From Falsirhodobacter xinxiangensis (lineage in GTDB: Bacteria > Pseudomonadota > Alphaproteobacteria > Rhodobacterales > Rhodobacteraceae): 64,000 bases of DNA. The translations under genes were made by a program, and so were the position numbers. Below, in pieces: positions 53,851 through 61,603 of the stretch. Location: assembly GCF_004959935.1 (NCBI RefSeq), contig NZ_SMYN01000016.1:1-64000 (forward strand). Reading direction: 5' to 3'. The first letter of the stretch is position 1. Every line of letters begins with the position of its first letter. The notes beneath the pieces are model-generated. The model worked only from the letters and a program-made list of their open reading frames with translations. It had not been told where the DNA came from and did not search any database.

Positions 53851-54917
53851 CAGCCGGGGGCCTGCACCAGAACGTTGCCGCGCCATGCGATGATCCGGCT
53901 TTTCCAGGACCAGAGCCAGAGCGCGGGCATCAGCGCATCGCGCAGCATCAACGCGCCCACATCGCGTCCACCCGCCGGCCAGCCGTTTGCCCGCGCCAAT
54001 GCCCATTCCGCACCATACCATAGCGCGACGCCCAGCGGCAAAAGCGCGGGCGCGACGACGCCTAGCAGGCCAAGCGGCAACAGCCCGCCCAAGATCAGTT
54101 CCGGCACGAACAGCAGCGGAAAGCCCAGCCTGCGGATGCGCGCCCAGCGCAGTTGCCTGTCCCAGACGGCGGCGAAGTCGCGGCGCCCCATCGGCTGGAA
54201 CACCGGCCGCGCGACCAGCCGCACCGATAGCCCCCGCGCCCGCACCAGCTTCGTCGAAGCCACATCCTCGGCCAGTTCGCGGCCCAGCGCAGGAAGGCCC
54301 CCGGCGCGGTCCAGCAGGCTGCGGTTCCAGAACAGCGTCTTGCCTTGGGCAAAACCCGCACCGAACAGATCGGCCGCGAATTGCCAGCGCGCCTGATGCG
54401 TGTTCAGAAACGCAGCCTCCACCCGGCCCCAGACCCCGGCCGGCATGATCCCCACCGCCGGAGAGGTCACCAGCCCCGTGCGGCCATCCCAGACCGCAAG
54501 AAGCTGCGACAGGTAATCGTCCGGCACCAAGGCGTTGCTGTCCACCATCGCAACCCAGTCGCTGTCATCCGCCCCCCAGCCTTTGACCAGATTGTTGAGC
54601 TTGGGGTTGTGTGAGATCGGATCGCGACCGACAAGCAACGCGCCCCGGCCCGGATGGGCGTCCAGCAGCGCGTGGATCAGCGGGATCACCGGATCATCCG
54701 CATCCTCGACGCAGAACAGGACGCGGTGATGCGGGTGATCCTGACGCAGAAAGGCGGGGAGGGTTTCGTCGGCGGTGGCGTCCAGCCCCCGAACGGGCAC
54801 CAGAAGGCAGACGGGCTGCACCTCTGTCAATGGGGCGGGGCGGCGCGTCAGCCGCCATCCCGCCAGACCAAGCGACAGCAGATGCACCGCGAACAGGATC
54901 AGCACCAGAATGGTCAT
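53850..54917 (-). CDS. Ceramide-glucosyltransferase-like GT21 enzyme, probable glycolipid synthase (Agt)
   Basis: The 355-residue protein has an N-terminal span, a GT-A domain with VCLLVPVRGLDATADE, the DWVAMVDSNALVPDDYL acidic motif, ELAEDVASTKLV and DRQLRWARIRRLG (the Q-x-x-R-W motif), and C-terminal hydrophobic helices. This D1-D2-D3-QxxRW set defines GT21. In alphaproteobacteria GT21 Agt enzymes make mono- and diglycosyl-diacylglycerols when phosphate is scarce and are encoded beside PlcP. That arrangement is seen here, with the metallophosphoesterase gene overlapping by 4 bases. A ceramide or hopanoid acceptor remains possible. Confidence 0.85.
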   Translation of the reverse strand: MTILVLILFAVHLLSLGLAGWRLTRRPAPLTEVQPVCLLVPVRGLDATADETLPAFLRQDHPHHRVLFCVEDADDPVIPLIHALLDAHPGRGALLVGRDPISHNPKLNNLVKGWGADDSDWVAMVDSNALVPDDYLSQLLAVWDGRTGLVTSPAVGIMPAGVWGRVEAAFLNTHQARWQFAADLFGAGFAQGKTLFWNRSLLDRAGGLPALGRELAEDVASTKLVRARGLSVRLVARPVFQPMGRRDFAAVWDRQLRWARIRRLGFPLLFVPELILGGLLPLGLLGVVAPALLPLGVALWYGAEWALARANGWPAGGRDVGALMLRDALMPALWLWSWKSRIIAWRGNVLVQAPG

Positions 54918-55768
54918 GCGGGCAGCAGCTCTGCCATCGGCGAGACCGTCAAACGCGAGACGCTGCGCCCCCGCCAGTCGATCAGCGCCAGCGCGCCGTC
55001 GCTTTCTTCGGCCACGGCGGTCATGCTTTGCATCCAGTCTCCACAGTTGGCATAGGTCAGCCCGTGGTCGCGTTGCAGCAAAGGTTCGTGCAGGTGGCCG
55101 CAAATGATGCCGTCGAAGCCACCCGCGCGGGCCATCCGGGCCAGCCGCCCGCGCATGGTCACGTTGCGGCTGATCAATGTGTCGCCCCAGCGGATCGCCC
55201 GATGCGCGCGGCCCGACAGGCCGCGCCGCAGCAATGCTTCGTCCAACGTCTGCGCGCGATAATCGATGTAGCTGCCCATCCGTGCGACGACGGTGGAACG
55301 CCCGATCCGCGATTCCGCGCAATCGCCATGCAGGACAAGATAGCGATGCCCCGTCGCGGTCCGGTGGACCAGCATATCCGGGCCGATGGCGATCTGCCTT
55401 GCCGGGCCGGTTTCGGCGCTTTGACGGTCGTGATTGCCCGGCAGCCGGGTCAGCCGCGTGCCAAGCTGCAACAGAGCATCGACCACCGCGTCATGTGTCG
55501 GCGTCCAGTGCGGCTGACGATAGCGGCAGAAGTCGAAGGCATCCCCCACCAGATAGACCCGTTCCGCCGTCACCGAACGCAGGAAGTCGAGCAACATGTC
55601 GACTTGGCAGGCTCTTGCGCCCAGGTGCAGATCCGACAGGAACAGCGCGCGATAATGTCGCGCGGGGGCGAGGCGGGGCGCGGCCCGGGGGCGGGGCGGC
55701 AGTTCGGTTCGAAAGCCCTGTGGCAGGCGGGCGGCGACGGATCCCTGAGGGAACGCGATGCTGATCAT
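54914..55768 (-). CDS. Calcineurin-like metallophosphoesterase, probable PlcP-type phospholipase
   Basis: The 284-residue protein has the full metallophosphoesterase motif set: LFLSDLHLGA, VGDAFDF, LPGNHDRQ, VLHGD and CGHLHEP. It belongs to the UDP-2,3-diacylglucosamine-hydrolase-like branch. Because it overlaps a GT21 gene it is more likely PlcP, which releases diacylglycerol from phospholipids during phosphate starvation, than LpxH of lipid A synthesis. The N-terminal 40 residues are Arg/Pro-rich and variable. Only a weak Pho-box-like half site (GCGTCAT) is seen upstream, so phosphate control is unproven. Confidence 0.8.
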   Translation of the reverse strand: MISIAFPQGSVAARLPQGFRTELPPRPRAAPRLAPARHYRALFLSDLHLGARACQVDMLLDFLRSVTAERVYLVGDAFDFCRYRQPHWTPTHDAVVDALLQLGTRLTRLPGNHDRQSAETGPARQIAIGPDMLVHRTATGHRYLVLHGDCAESRIGRSTVVARMGSYIDYRAQTLDEALLRRGLSGRAHRAIRWGDTLISRNVTMRGRLARMARAGGFDGIICGHLHEPLLQRDHGLTYANCGDWMQSMTAVAEESDGALALIDWRGRSVSRLTVSPMAELLPA

Positions 55769-55867
55769 GTCCGACGGCTGCTCTTGTTTCCTTGTCCCCT
55801 TGTAGCGCGGTTTTATGACGCTGGGACGAAGGCTTGCCGTGTTTTGCCCGCCAAGGGATGTCGCCGG

Positions 55868-56110
55868 CTATTCGACCGGAAGCAGGACTACGCCGCCTTC
55901 GGAAAGCGCGGACACGAAGGCCGCACGCGCATTCTCGTCGCTGGTTTCATTCCGGATGGCCGCGATGCAGACATTTATGGCATTCTGGAACGCAGGTCCG
56001 TCAACTTTTTGCCACCACCCGTCCAAGACGCGCAGGGCCTCTATCGAGGTCTGGACCGAGCGATTTGGCTGGTCCTTTCCCATCGATATGACGACAGGTT
56101 CTTCCCACAT
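55868..56110 (-). CDS. DUF982 domain protein
   Basis: The 80-residue protein matches DUF982, small proteins frequent in rhizobia and Rhodobacterales. It has an initial MWEEPVVISMGKDQ, then RSVQTSIEALRVLDGWWQ, GPAFQNAINVCIAAI and ENARAAFVSALSEGG. No function is known. ATG 56110 is chosen because GGAGGAC lies about 6 bases upstream; an in-frame TTG at 56140 and ATGs at 56116 and 56125 are alternatives. It lies 43 bases downstream of the adaptor gene of the second efflux pump on the same strand. Confidence 0.75.
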   Translation of the reverse strand: MWEEPVVISMGKDQPNRSVQTSIEALRVLDGWWQKVDGPAFQNAINVCIAAIRNETSDENARAAFVSALSEGGVVLLPVE

Positions 56111-56153
56111 GTGCATGTCCTCCATATGGGCAACGCACAAGTTGGTGATTTGT

Positions 56154-57209
56154 TCATCTGCCGGGGTCGTTTCCGGGTTGCGAGGTATCTACGGTGGCAA
56201 CGACCGACAGGCCGGGCGCAAGGTATTCCGATAATTCCTGCCCCTCGTCGATCGAGATACGCACCGGAAGACGCTGGGTGATCTTGGTGAAGTTCCCGGT
56301 CGCGTTGGTCGCGGCCAGCAGGCTGAACTCCGATGCGGTGGCGGGCGAGAAGCCTTCGACCCGGCCGGTGAACACCCGTCCGCCCATCGCATCGACTGCA
56401 AAACGGACCGGCTGCCCAAGGCGCATCCCGTGCAGGCTGGTCTCCTTGAAATTCGCGATCACCCAGACGTCGCTGCCGACATGCGACACCAGACCCGTCC
56501 CGGCGGTCACATATTGCCCGACGCGGGCCGAAACCTGCCCGAGGCTGCCATCCGCAGGGGCGTGGATCACCGTGTTGTCCAGGTCGATGCGCGCAAGTTC
56601 GACCGTCGCCTCGGCATTGGCGATCTGCGCTTCGGCGGCGGTCGCCTGGGCATGGGCGGAGTTGATGGCCTCGTGCTGCACTTCGACCTGCACCTCGGCC
56701 TGTGCGACATTGGCGCTGGCCTGTTGCAGCGACAGCGCCGCCTGTTCCTGCGCGGTATCCGCCGCCACCCCGCGCGAGCGAAGTTCCTGCGTGCGGGCGC
56801 TGTTGGACTGCGCCGTGGTCAACGCGACGCGGCTTGCCTCCAGCGCGGCGGTGGAGGCACGCTCGCTTGCCTGCGCGGACTGTTCGTTCTGGCGCGCAAC
56901 CTCCAGCGCGGCGCGTGCGGAGGCGAGGCCCGCCTCGGCCTGTGCCAGTTTCTGGCGGTAGGGGCGGTCGTCGATCCGTGCGATCACGTCGCCTTCGGAC
57001 ACCTTCTGGAAATCCGCCGCCTCCACCGCGATCAGATAGCCCGAAAGCTGCGGCGACAGGGTGGTGACGCGGCCCCGGACATAGGCGTTCTCGGTCGTGG
57101 GGGCGCTGTTCGAAAAGGGCGGCAGGTGCCATGCGAACAGCAGAAGCAGAACGCCGGCAATTCCGATCACGATGGCGATGGCCGTGGGCAGGATAAGGGA
57201 CTTGTTCAT
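56154..57209 (-). CDS. HlyD/EmrA-type membrane fusion protein of the second pump
   Basis: The 351-residue adaptor has one N-terminal span (ILPTAIAIVIGIAGVLLLLFAWHL) and lipoyl halves (NAYVRGRVTTLSPQLSGYL and IHAPADGSLGQVSARVGQYV). Between them lies an Ala/Gln-rich coiled-coil hairpin of about 120 residues. It overlaps the DHA2 transporter gene by 4 bases. The final residues QPGNDPGR are polar. The partner outer-membrane channel is not in the window. Confidence 0.9.
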   Translation of the reverse strand: MNKSLILPTAIAIVIGIAGVLLLLFAWHLPPFSNSAPTTENAYVRGRVTTLSPQLSGYLIAVEAADFQKVSEGDVIARIDDRPYRQKLAQAEAGLASARAALEVARQNEQSAQASERASTAALEASRVALTTAQSNSARTQELRSRGVAADTAQEQAALSLQQASANVAQAEVQVEVQHEAINSAHAQATAAEAQIANAEATVELARIDLDNTVIHAPADGSLGQVSARVGQYVTAGTGLVSHVGSDVWVIANFKETSLHGMRLGQPVRFAVDAMGGRVFTGRVEGFSPATASEFSLLAATNATGNFTKITQRLPVRISIDEGQELSEYLAPGLSVVATVDTSQPGNDPGR

Positions 57210-58807
57210 TTCGCGGCCTCGGGGGCAGGAGTGGTGGGGGCGCCGTTCATCCGGGCGGCAAGCCAGTCGCGCAGCAGGTGCAGAAGCAAAGCCGCCGCCG
57301 CCGCGCAGGCGATCAGGAAAGTGATGAAATAGGCGTCGTTATAGGCAAGGACGTAAGCCTGGTTCGACGTATCCTGCGCGATCTGCGCCATGGCCTGCGC
57401 ACGCCGCATGGCCCCGTCGCCGATCTGCGGTGCCATCGCGGCGGCCCGGGCGGCGATGGCCGACATGGTGGCGGGATCGGTCGGCAAGACCTGTTCGTTC
57501 AGGATCTGAAGATGCAATGCCTGCCGGTGGTTCACCAGCGTCGTGAACAGGCCCGAGCCGACGACGCCGCCAAGGCTTTGCGTGGACAGGAAGACGATGA
57601 TGAAGGACAGAAGATAGTTCGGCCCCCTGGCCAGCGCGGCGGTCAGCCCGGCGACCATCGCGGGCGGCATGAACAGCATCCCGGCGAACCCGATCAGCGC
57701 CTGGCTGACGATCATCTGTTCGGGGCGGGTGTCGATGCTGGAATGGGCGTCCATGAAGGCCCCTGCCGCGATCAAGATCAGGGCACACAGGTGCATCATC
57801 GGCAATCGCTGCGGTTTCATCCACGCGATGCAGGCCAGCGCGCCCATGACGCAGGCGACGCAGATCACCACAAACAGCGGGACGAGTTGCTGCGGACCCA
57901 TGCCCAGCGCCTGAAACAGCCGCGGCGCGCCGGTGCTTTGTTCGGACAGCACGAGTCGGAACAGGAACAGCGTCACCGCAAGGTGCAGGATGGCGGGCGA
58001 GCAGATCCAGCGGATGTCCACCAGCGGCGTCTCCCGCCTCAGCTCGATCGCGACGGCAAGCGCCAGGGACAGGACGGAACCTGCCAGCAGCAGCCCGATC
58101 CAATCCGCATCCGTCCACCAGTGGATCGGTCCCATCAGGAACCCTACCGTGATCCCGCCGAACCCCATGGCGATCAGGGCGAAGCTGACGAAGTCCAGCT
58201 TCTGTATCACCTTCTGATGCGGCACCGGGCGCAGCGGCAGCAGGAACACCAGCGCGACAGAACACATCGCCATGCCAAGCGCGGTCAGATGCACCGCGGT
58301 CAGCCCGCCATCCCCGATCAGGGCGGGCGAGATGACCCGCGCCAGCGACGGCGCGTTCATCAGGAACAGCAGCGCCATCGGCAGGCCCAGCCGCATCTTC
58401 CACTGCGGCGACAGCGGCTCGATCATGTAAAGGAAGGCCAGCGTGGACAGCGGGGCCGAGGCGACGCCCGACAGGAACTGCACGACGATGGCCGACCGAA
58501 GATCCTCGACCCAGACCGAGATGAAGGCGACGATCACGTAAAGCGCGACCCCGATCTCGGCAAAGCGGCGCAATCCATACTGGGTGCGGATCTTGACCAG
58601 CATGATCGGAAGCGAGGCGCGTGGCACCATATAGGCCGCCATCAGCCAGCTTGCCTCGGTCGTGGTGCTGCCCAGATCGCCCGCGAATTGCGGCAGGTTG
58701 GTCGAGACGAACCCCTGCGCCAGCCCTTGCGACAAAGCCAACACGGTTGCGGCGGCGAAATAGGGCAGCGCGCGGTGGACGGGGAATGCGGCGGGGGCGG
58801 CTGTCAT
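57206..58807 (-). CDS. DHA2-family MFS exporter of the second pump
   Basis: The 533-residue inner-membrane transporter has 14 predicted helices. Features are ALSQGLAQGFVSTNLPQFAG in the first helix region, TEASWLMAAYMVPRASLP, and SLGGVVGSGLFTTLVNHRQA near the end. It is more distant from EmrB than the first pump's transporter and lacks some motif-A residues (KIRTQYGLRRFA). It is translationally coupled at both ends, with MarR upstream and HlyD downstream, so the three form one operon. Confidence 0.9.
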   Translation of the reverse strand: MTAAPAAFPVHRALPYFAAATVLALSQGLAQGFVSTNLPQFAGDLGSTTTEASWLMAAYMVPRASLPIMLVKIRTQYGLRRFAEIGVALYVIVAFISVWVEDLRSAIVVQFLSGVASAPLSTLAFLYMIEPLSPQWKMRLGLPMALLFLMNAPSLARVISPALIGDGGLTAVHLTALGMAMCSVALVFLLPLRPVPHQKVIQKLDFVSFALIAMGFGGITVGFLMGPIHWWTDADWIGLLLAGSVLSLALAVAIELRRETPLVDIRWICSPAILHLAVTLFLFRLVLSEQSTGAPRLFQALGMGPQQLVPLFVVICVACVMGALACIAWMKPQRLPMMHLCALILIAAGAFMDAHSSIDTRPEQMIVSQALIGFAGMLFMPPAMVAGLTAALARGPNYLLSFIIVFLSTQSLGGVVGSGLFTTLVNHRQALHLQILNEQVLPTDPATMSAIAARAAAMAPQIGDGAMRRAQAMAQIAQDTSNQAYVLAYNDAYFITFLIACAAAAALLLHLLRDWLAARMNGAPTTPAPEAAK

Positions 58808-59232
58808 CTGTGGTTCAGCCTTGCGATGTTTTCCGCGATGCGTTCCAGAGAGGTCTGCATCCGGCTTTTGTTTTCGGGCGAAAGACCGTCGAGGATCTCG
58901 GCGCGGGTGTCATCGACGAGTCGCGTGACGCGGGCGCTGCGGGCCTTGTCGGTCAGGTGCAGCGCGCGTTTGCGGGCATCGCCGTCCAGCGCGCGGCGGG
59001 TGATGAAGCCGTCGGTTTCCAGCGCGTCGATCTGGCGTTTGAGCGTTGGCGGCTCCAGCCCCATCTCGTTCGCCAGACCGGCCTGCGTGATCCCCTCCAT
59101 CTTGGCGATGGCAGCAAGGACGCGGGCGCGCGACATGGTCAGGCCGACCTCTTGCGCGCTTGCGTCGAACTGGCGGCGCAATTCGCGCATCACGCGCAAA
59201 AGCGCGTCGATCAGATGGGCATCATCGTTCAT
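58804..59232 (-). CDS. MarR-family transcriptional regulator
   Basis: The 142-residue protein shows the MarR winged helix: EVGLTMSRARVLAAIAKMEG, then ITQAGLANEMGLEPPTLKRQIDALE and wing residues FITRRALDGDARKRALHLT. Start MNDDAHLIDA at 59232 is used; the earlier in-frame start at 59259 would lie within the operator. The regulator is the first gene of the efflux operon, and an extended dyad (59244-59281) lies just upstream, so autorepression lifted by a pump substrate is expected. Confidence 0.92.
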   Translation of the reverse strand: MNDDAHLIDALLRVMRELRRQFDASAQEVGLTMSRARVLAAIAKMEGITQAGLANEMGLEPPTLKRQIDALETDGFITRRALDGDARKRALHLTDKARSARVTRLVDDTRAEILDGLSPENKSRMQTSLERIAENIARLNHR

Positions 59233-59243
59233 TGCGGGCCTGA

Positions 59244-59281
59244 GAATGTTAGCGTGCAAATTAATTAGCGCGCTAACATTC
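59244..59281. promoter_or_regulatory. Extended inverted repeat, MarR operator
   Basis: Perfect 11-bp arms GAATGTTAGCG and CGCTAACATTC are separated by 16 bases, and an inner palindrome TTAGCGCGCTAA occupies 59265-59276. The right arm is therefore part of two dyads. It begins 12 bases upstream of the MarR ATG and overlaps the expected promoter. Confidence 0.88.
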
Positions 59282-59293
59282 CCGCCGCAAGGG

Positions 59294-60220
59294 TCAGAGG
59301 TCGAGTTCGGCCTTCACGGCTTCGAGACCGGGCTGGCCGTCCAGCGTCGTGACACCTGCAAGCCATGCGTCCAGACGTTCGGGGTTCGCCTCGATCCATT
59401 TGGTCGCGGCGGCCTGCGCATCTTCGCCTTCGAGGATTTTGCCCATCAGTTCGTTTTCCAGCGGCAGATCGAATACGAGGCCTTTGAACGCGGCGGCGGC
59501 GTTGGGGCAGGCGGCGACCCATTCCTTGCGGGCGATGGTATTCACTTCGGCCCCGCCGAAGTTCGGTCCGAAATAGGCATCGGCGCCTTCAAGGTATTCG
59601 ATGTCGATCTGGTTGTTCATCGGATGCGGCGCCCATGCAAGGAACACGACCGGCGTGCCGCTGCGGGTCTGGCGCTGCACTTCGGCCAGCATCGCCTGTT
59701 CGCTCGATTCCACGATTTCCCAATCGCCAAGGCCATAATCGTCCGCCTCGATGATCTTCAGGATGTTCTGGTTGGCTGGAGCGCCCGGCTCGATCCCATA
59801 GATCTTGCGCCCGAACGCATCGGCATGGGCGTCCAGGTCGGCCAGCGAGGCGATGCCGAGCGCGGCGGTTTCCGCCGGGACGGCCAGCGTGAACTTCGCA
59901 CCTTCGAGGTTGCGGCCCAGCGTGTCGATCTTGCCCTCAAGATCGGCGATGAAGGCGGATTGCGCGGGCATCCAGTTGCCGAGGAAAGCGTCGATCTGGT
60001 CGTCCTTCAGCGCAGCATACCCGACCGGCACCGAAAGGGTAGAGATCTGAAGATCATAGCCCAGCGCGTCCAGCACCACGGATGCGACCGCGTTGGTGGC
60101 GGTGATGTCGGTCCAGCCGGGATCGAAGCTGCGGATCGTGCGGCAGCTTGCATCGTCCTGCGCGATGGCGGGAACGGCTGCAAGCATGGCAATGCCGAGA
60201 AGGGGGATGATTTTGGTCAT
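59294..60220 (-). CDS. ChoX/ProX-like choline or betaine ABC binding protein
   Basis: The 308-residue protein starts with a Sec signal peptide (MTKIIPLLGIAMLAAVPAIAQ). The mature part has FDPGWTDITATNAVASVVLDALGY, VGYAALKDDQIDAFLGNWMP and VVFLAWAPHPMNNQIDIEYL, typical of periplasmic quaternary-amine binding proteins of the OpuAC/ChoX class with aromatic cage residues (several Trp and Tyr). No permease or ATPase gene adjoins, so it is an orphan binding protein here. It is divergent from the secreted isomerase gene. Substrate choice between choline and betaine is unresolved. Confidence 0.86.
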   Translation of the reverse strand: MTKIIPLLGIAMLAAVPAIAQDDASCRTIRSFDPGWTDITATNAVASVVLDALGYDLQISTLSVPVGYAALKDDQIDAFLGNWMPAQSAFIADLEGKIDTLGRNLEGAKFTLAVPAETAALGIASLADLDAHADAFGRKIYGIEPGAPANQNILKIIEADDYGLGDWEIVESSEQAMLAEVQRQTRSGTPVVFLAWAPHPMNNQIDIEYLEGADAYFGPNFGGAEVNTIARKEWVAACPNAAAAFKGLVFDLPLENELMGKILEGEDAQAAATKWIEANPERLDAWLAGVTTLDGQPGLEAVKAELDL

Positions 60221-60355
60221 GTCGCGGTCCTATGTTCGCGCGCAGAATGCCTGCGGAAAACATTCTGTGAAAGAGCGAAAACATTCGTGTGCAATAGAAT
60301 ATTATTCCGCAACGAACGCCTTTCTGCAGGTCGGCAAAAATCCATCATCGCGCGA

Positions 60356-60390
60356 TGTAACCGTTTGCCTTGAAGATGAAAACGATTACA
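60356..60390 (+). promoter_or_regulatory. Tandem LacI-type operators upstream of the periplasmic sugar cluster
   Basis: TGTAACCGTTTGCC (60356-60369) and TGAAAACGATTACA (60377-60390) match the LacI-family pattern TGTAANCGNTTACA at 12 and 13 of the 14 positions, counting N as free. Their centres are 21 bp apart, two helical turns. They lie 36-70 bases upstream of ATG 60427. No LacI gene is in the window. Confidence 0.7.
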
Positions 60391-60426
60391 TTTGCCATCA
60401 CCCACAGGTTCGATGGGGAGGATACC

Positions 60427-61272
60427 ATGAAGATTTCGTTGAAGAACGCTGCCGTTGCGGCACTCTTTGCCTCGGTCGCGATGCCGGCCTTCGCCCAGAC
60501 GGGCGAGCTGCCGATCGCGGTTCAGTTGTATACGCTGCGCGATTTCGGCACGCTGGAAGAACAGCTGGCCGCCGTGCAGGAAGCCGGCATCACCGCGGTC
60601 GAAACCGTCGGCACCCAGAAAGTCTCGGCCGAGGAGCTGAAGGGCCTTCTGGACAAGCACGGGATCGAGGCGATCTCCACCCATGCCCAGCTTGCGGATC
60701 TGCGCAGCGATCTGGACAGCGTGATCGAGTTCAACAAGGCGATCGGCAACAGCTACATCACCGTCCCGTATCTGCAGGAAGAAGACCGCCCCACGGATGC
60801 CGCCGGCTGGCAGGCGCTGGGCGAAGAACTCGGCCAGATCTCGGAGAAGATCGAGGCCGAGGGGATGACGCTGGCCTATCACAACCACGCGTTCGAGATT
60901 GTCGATTTCGACGGCAAGACCGCGCTTGAAATCATGCTGGACGCCGCCGGTCCCGAGGTCGAGGCCGAGCTGGACCTCGCTTGGGTCGCTCGCGCGGGTT
61001 TCGATCCGGCTGAATATCTGGCCCGCTTCGATGGCCGAGTGTTCGCCATCCACGCCAAGGACAACGCCCCCGAGGGCGAGGCCGAGGACGAGAAGGGCTT
61101 TGCCGCGCTGGGCGAGGGCGTTCTGGACTGGGACGCGATCCTGCCCGCGGCCGAGGAAGCTGGCGTTACATGGTATATCATCGAGCATGACCTGCCCAAG
61201 GACGCCGTCGCTGTCGTTCAGACGGGCGCTGCCTATCTGACCGAAAACCTGCCGGAAGGCGCAACCCGCTAA
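60427..61272 (+). CDS. Secreted sugar phosphate isomerase/epimerase-like TIM-barrel protein
   Basis: The 281-residue protein has a Sec signal peptide (MKISLKNAAVAALFASVAMPAFAQ) and an AP-endonuclease-2/xylose-isomerase-like barrel: LPIAVQLYTLRDFGTLEEQL at the first strand, YHNHAFEIVDFDG with metal-ligand-like residues, ELDLAWVARAGFDP and FAIHAKDNAPE. Cytoplasmic relatives isomerise sugar phosphates. Secreted ones accompany GMC dehydrogenases and DUF1080 proteins and may act on 3-keto-sugars or glycosides. ATG 60427 has GGGGAGGATACC. It is the first gene of a plus-strand pair with the cytochrome c and lies behind tandem LacI-type sites. Confidence 0.86.
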   Translation: MKISLKNAAVAALFASVAMPAFAQTGELPIAVQLYTLRDFGTLEEQLAAVQEAGITAVETVGTQKVSAEELKGLLDKHGIEAISTHAQLADLRSDLDSVIEFNKAIGNSYITVPYLQEEDRPTDAAGWQALGEELGQISEKIEAEGMTLAYHNHAFEIVDFDGKTALEIMLDAAGPEVEAELDLAWVARAGFDPAEYLARFDGRVFAIHAKDNAPEGEAEDEKGFAALGEGVLDWDAILPAAEEAGVTWYIIEHDLPKDAVAVVQTGAAYLTENLPEGATR

Positions 61273-61288
61273 GACCAAGAGGTAGCAA

Positions 61289-61567
61289 ATGCTGAAAGCC
61301 ACCTTCACCACCGCCCTGTTCCTTGCCGCCGCTCCTGCCTTTGCGCAGGACACGGGGGCCGACCTTTACGCGACCAACTGCTCGGCCTGTCATGGTGCCG
61401 AACGCGAGGGCATGGGCGCAGACTTTCCGGCCCTGACCGACGTCAAGGACCGGCTGAAGCCGGAGGAGATCGCGGAGAAGATCGAAAAAGGTGGCGAGAT
61501 GATGCCGCCCTTCGATTACCTGACCGAGGAAGAGCGCGCGTCGATCGTGGCTTTCCTGAGCGAGTGA
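61289..61567 (+). CDS. Small periplasmic class I cytochrome c
   Basis: The 92-residue protein has a signal peptide (MLKATFTTALFLAAAPAFAQ) and one haem site CSACH, followed by a distal Met candidate in GGEMMPPFDYL. It is a short mono-haem cytochrome c of the cytochrome c551/c5 kind. It is likely the electron acceptor of the nearby GMC dehydrogenase complex. It follows the isomerase gene by 16 bases and ends at a strong hairpin. Confidence 0.92.
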   Translation: MLKATFTTALFLAAAPAFAQDTGADLYATNCSACHGAEREGMGADFPALTDVKDRLKPEEIAEKIEKGGEMMPPFDYLTEEERASIVAFLSE

Positions 61568-61573
61568 CGGATG

Positions 61574-61600
61574 GGCGCGGAGGGAAACCTCCGCGCCTTT
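61574..61600 (+). terminator. Rho-independent terminator after the cytochrome c gene
   Basis: A 10-bp perfect stem GGCGCGGAGG/CCTCCGCGCC with a GAAA tetraloop is followed by TTTCGTT, starting 7 bases after the cytochrome stop. It separates the convergent cytochrome and DUF1080 genes. The T-run is short, so termination may be partial. Confidence 0.82.
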
Positions 61601-61603
61601 CGT

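Noticed and set aside
55769-55850. Pho box upstream of the PlcP-like gene
   Set aside because: Only one half site (GCGTCAT followed by AAAA) resembles CTGTCAT; the second half matches poorly, so no Pho box is claimed.
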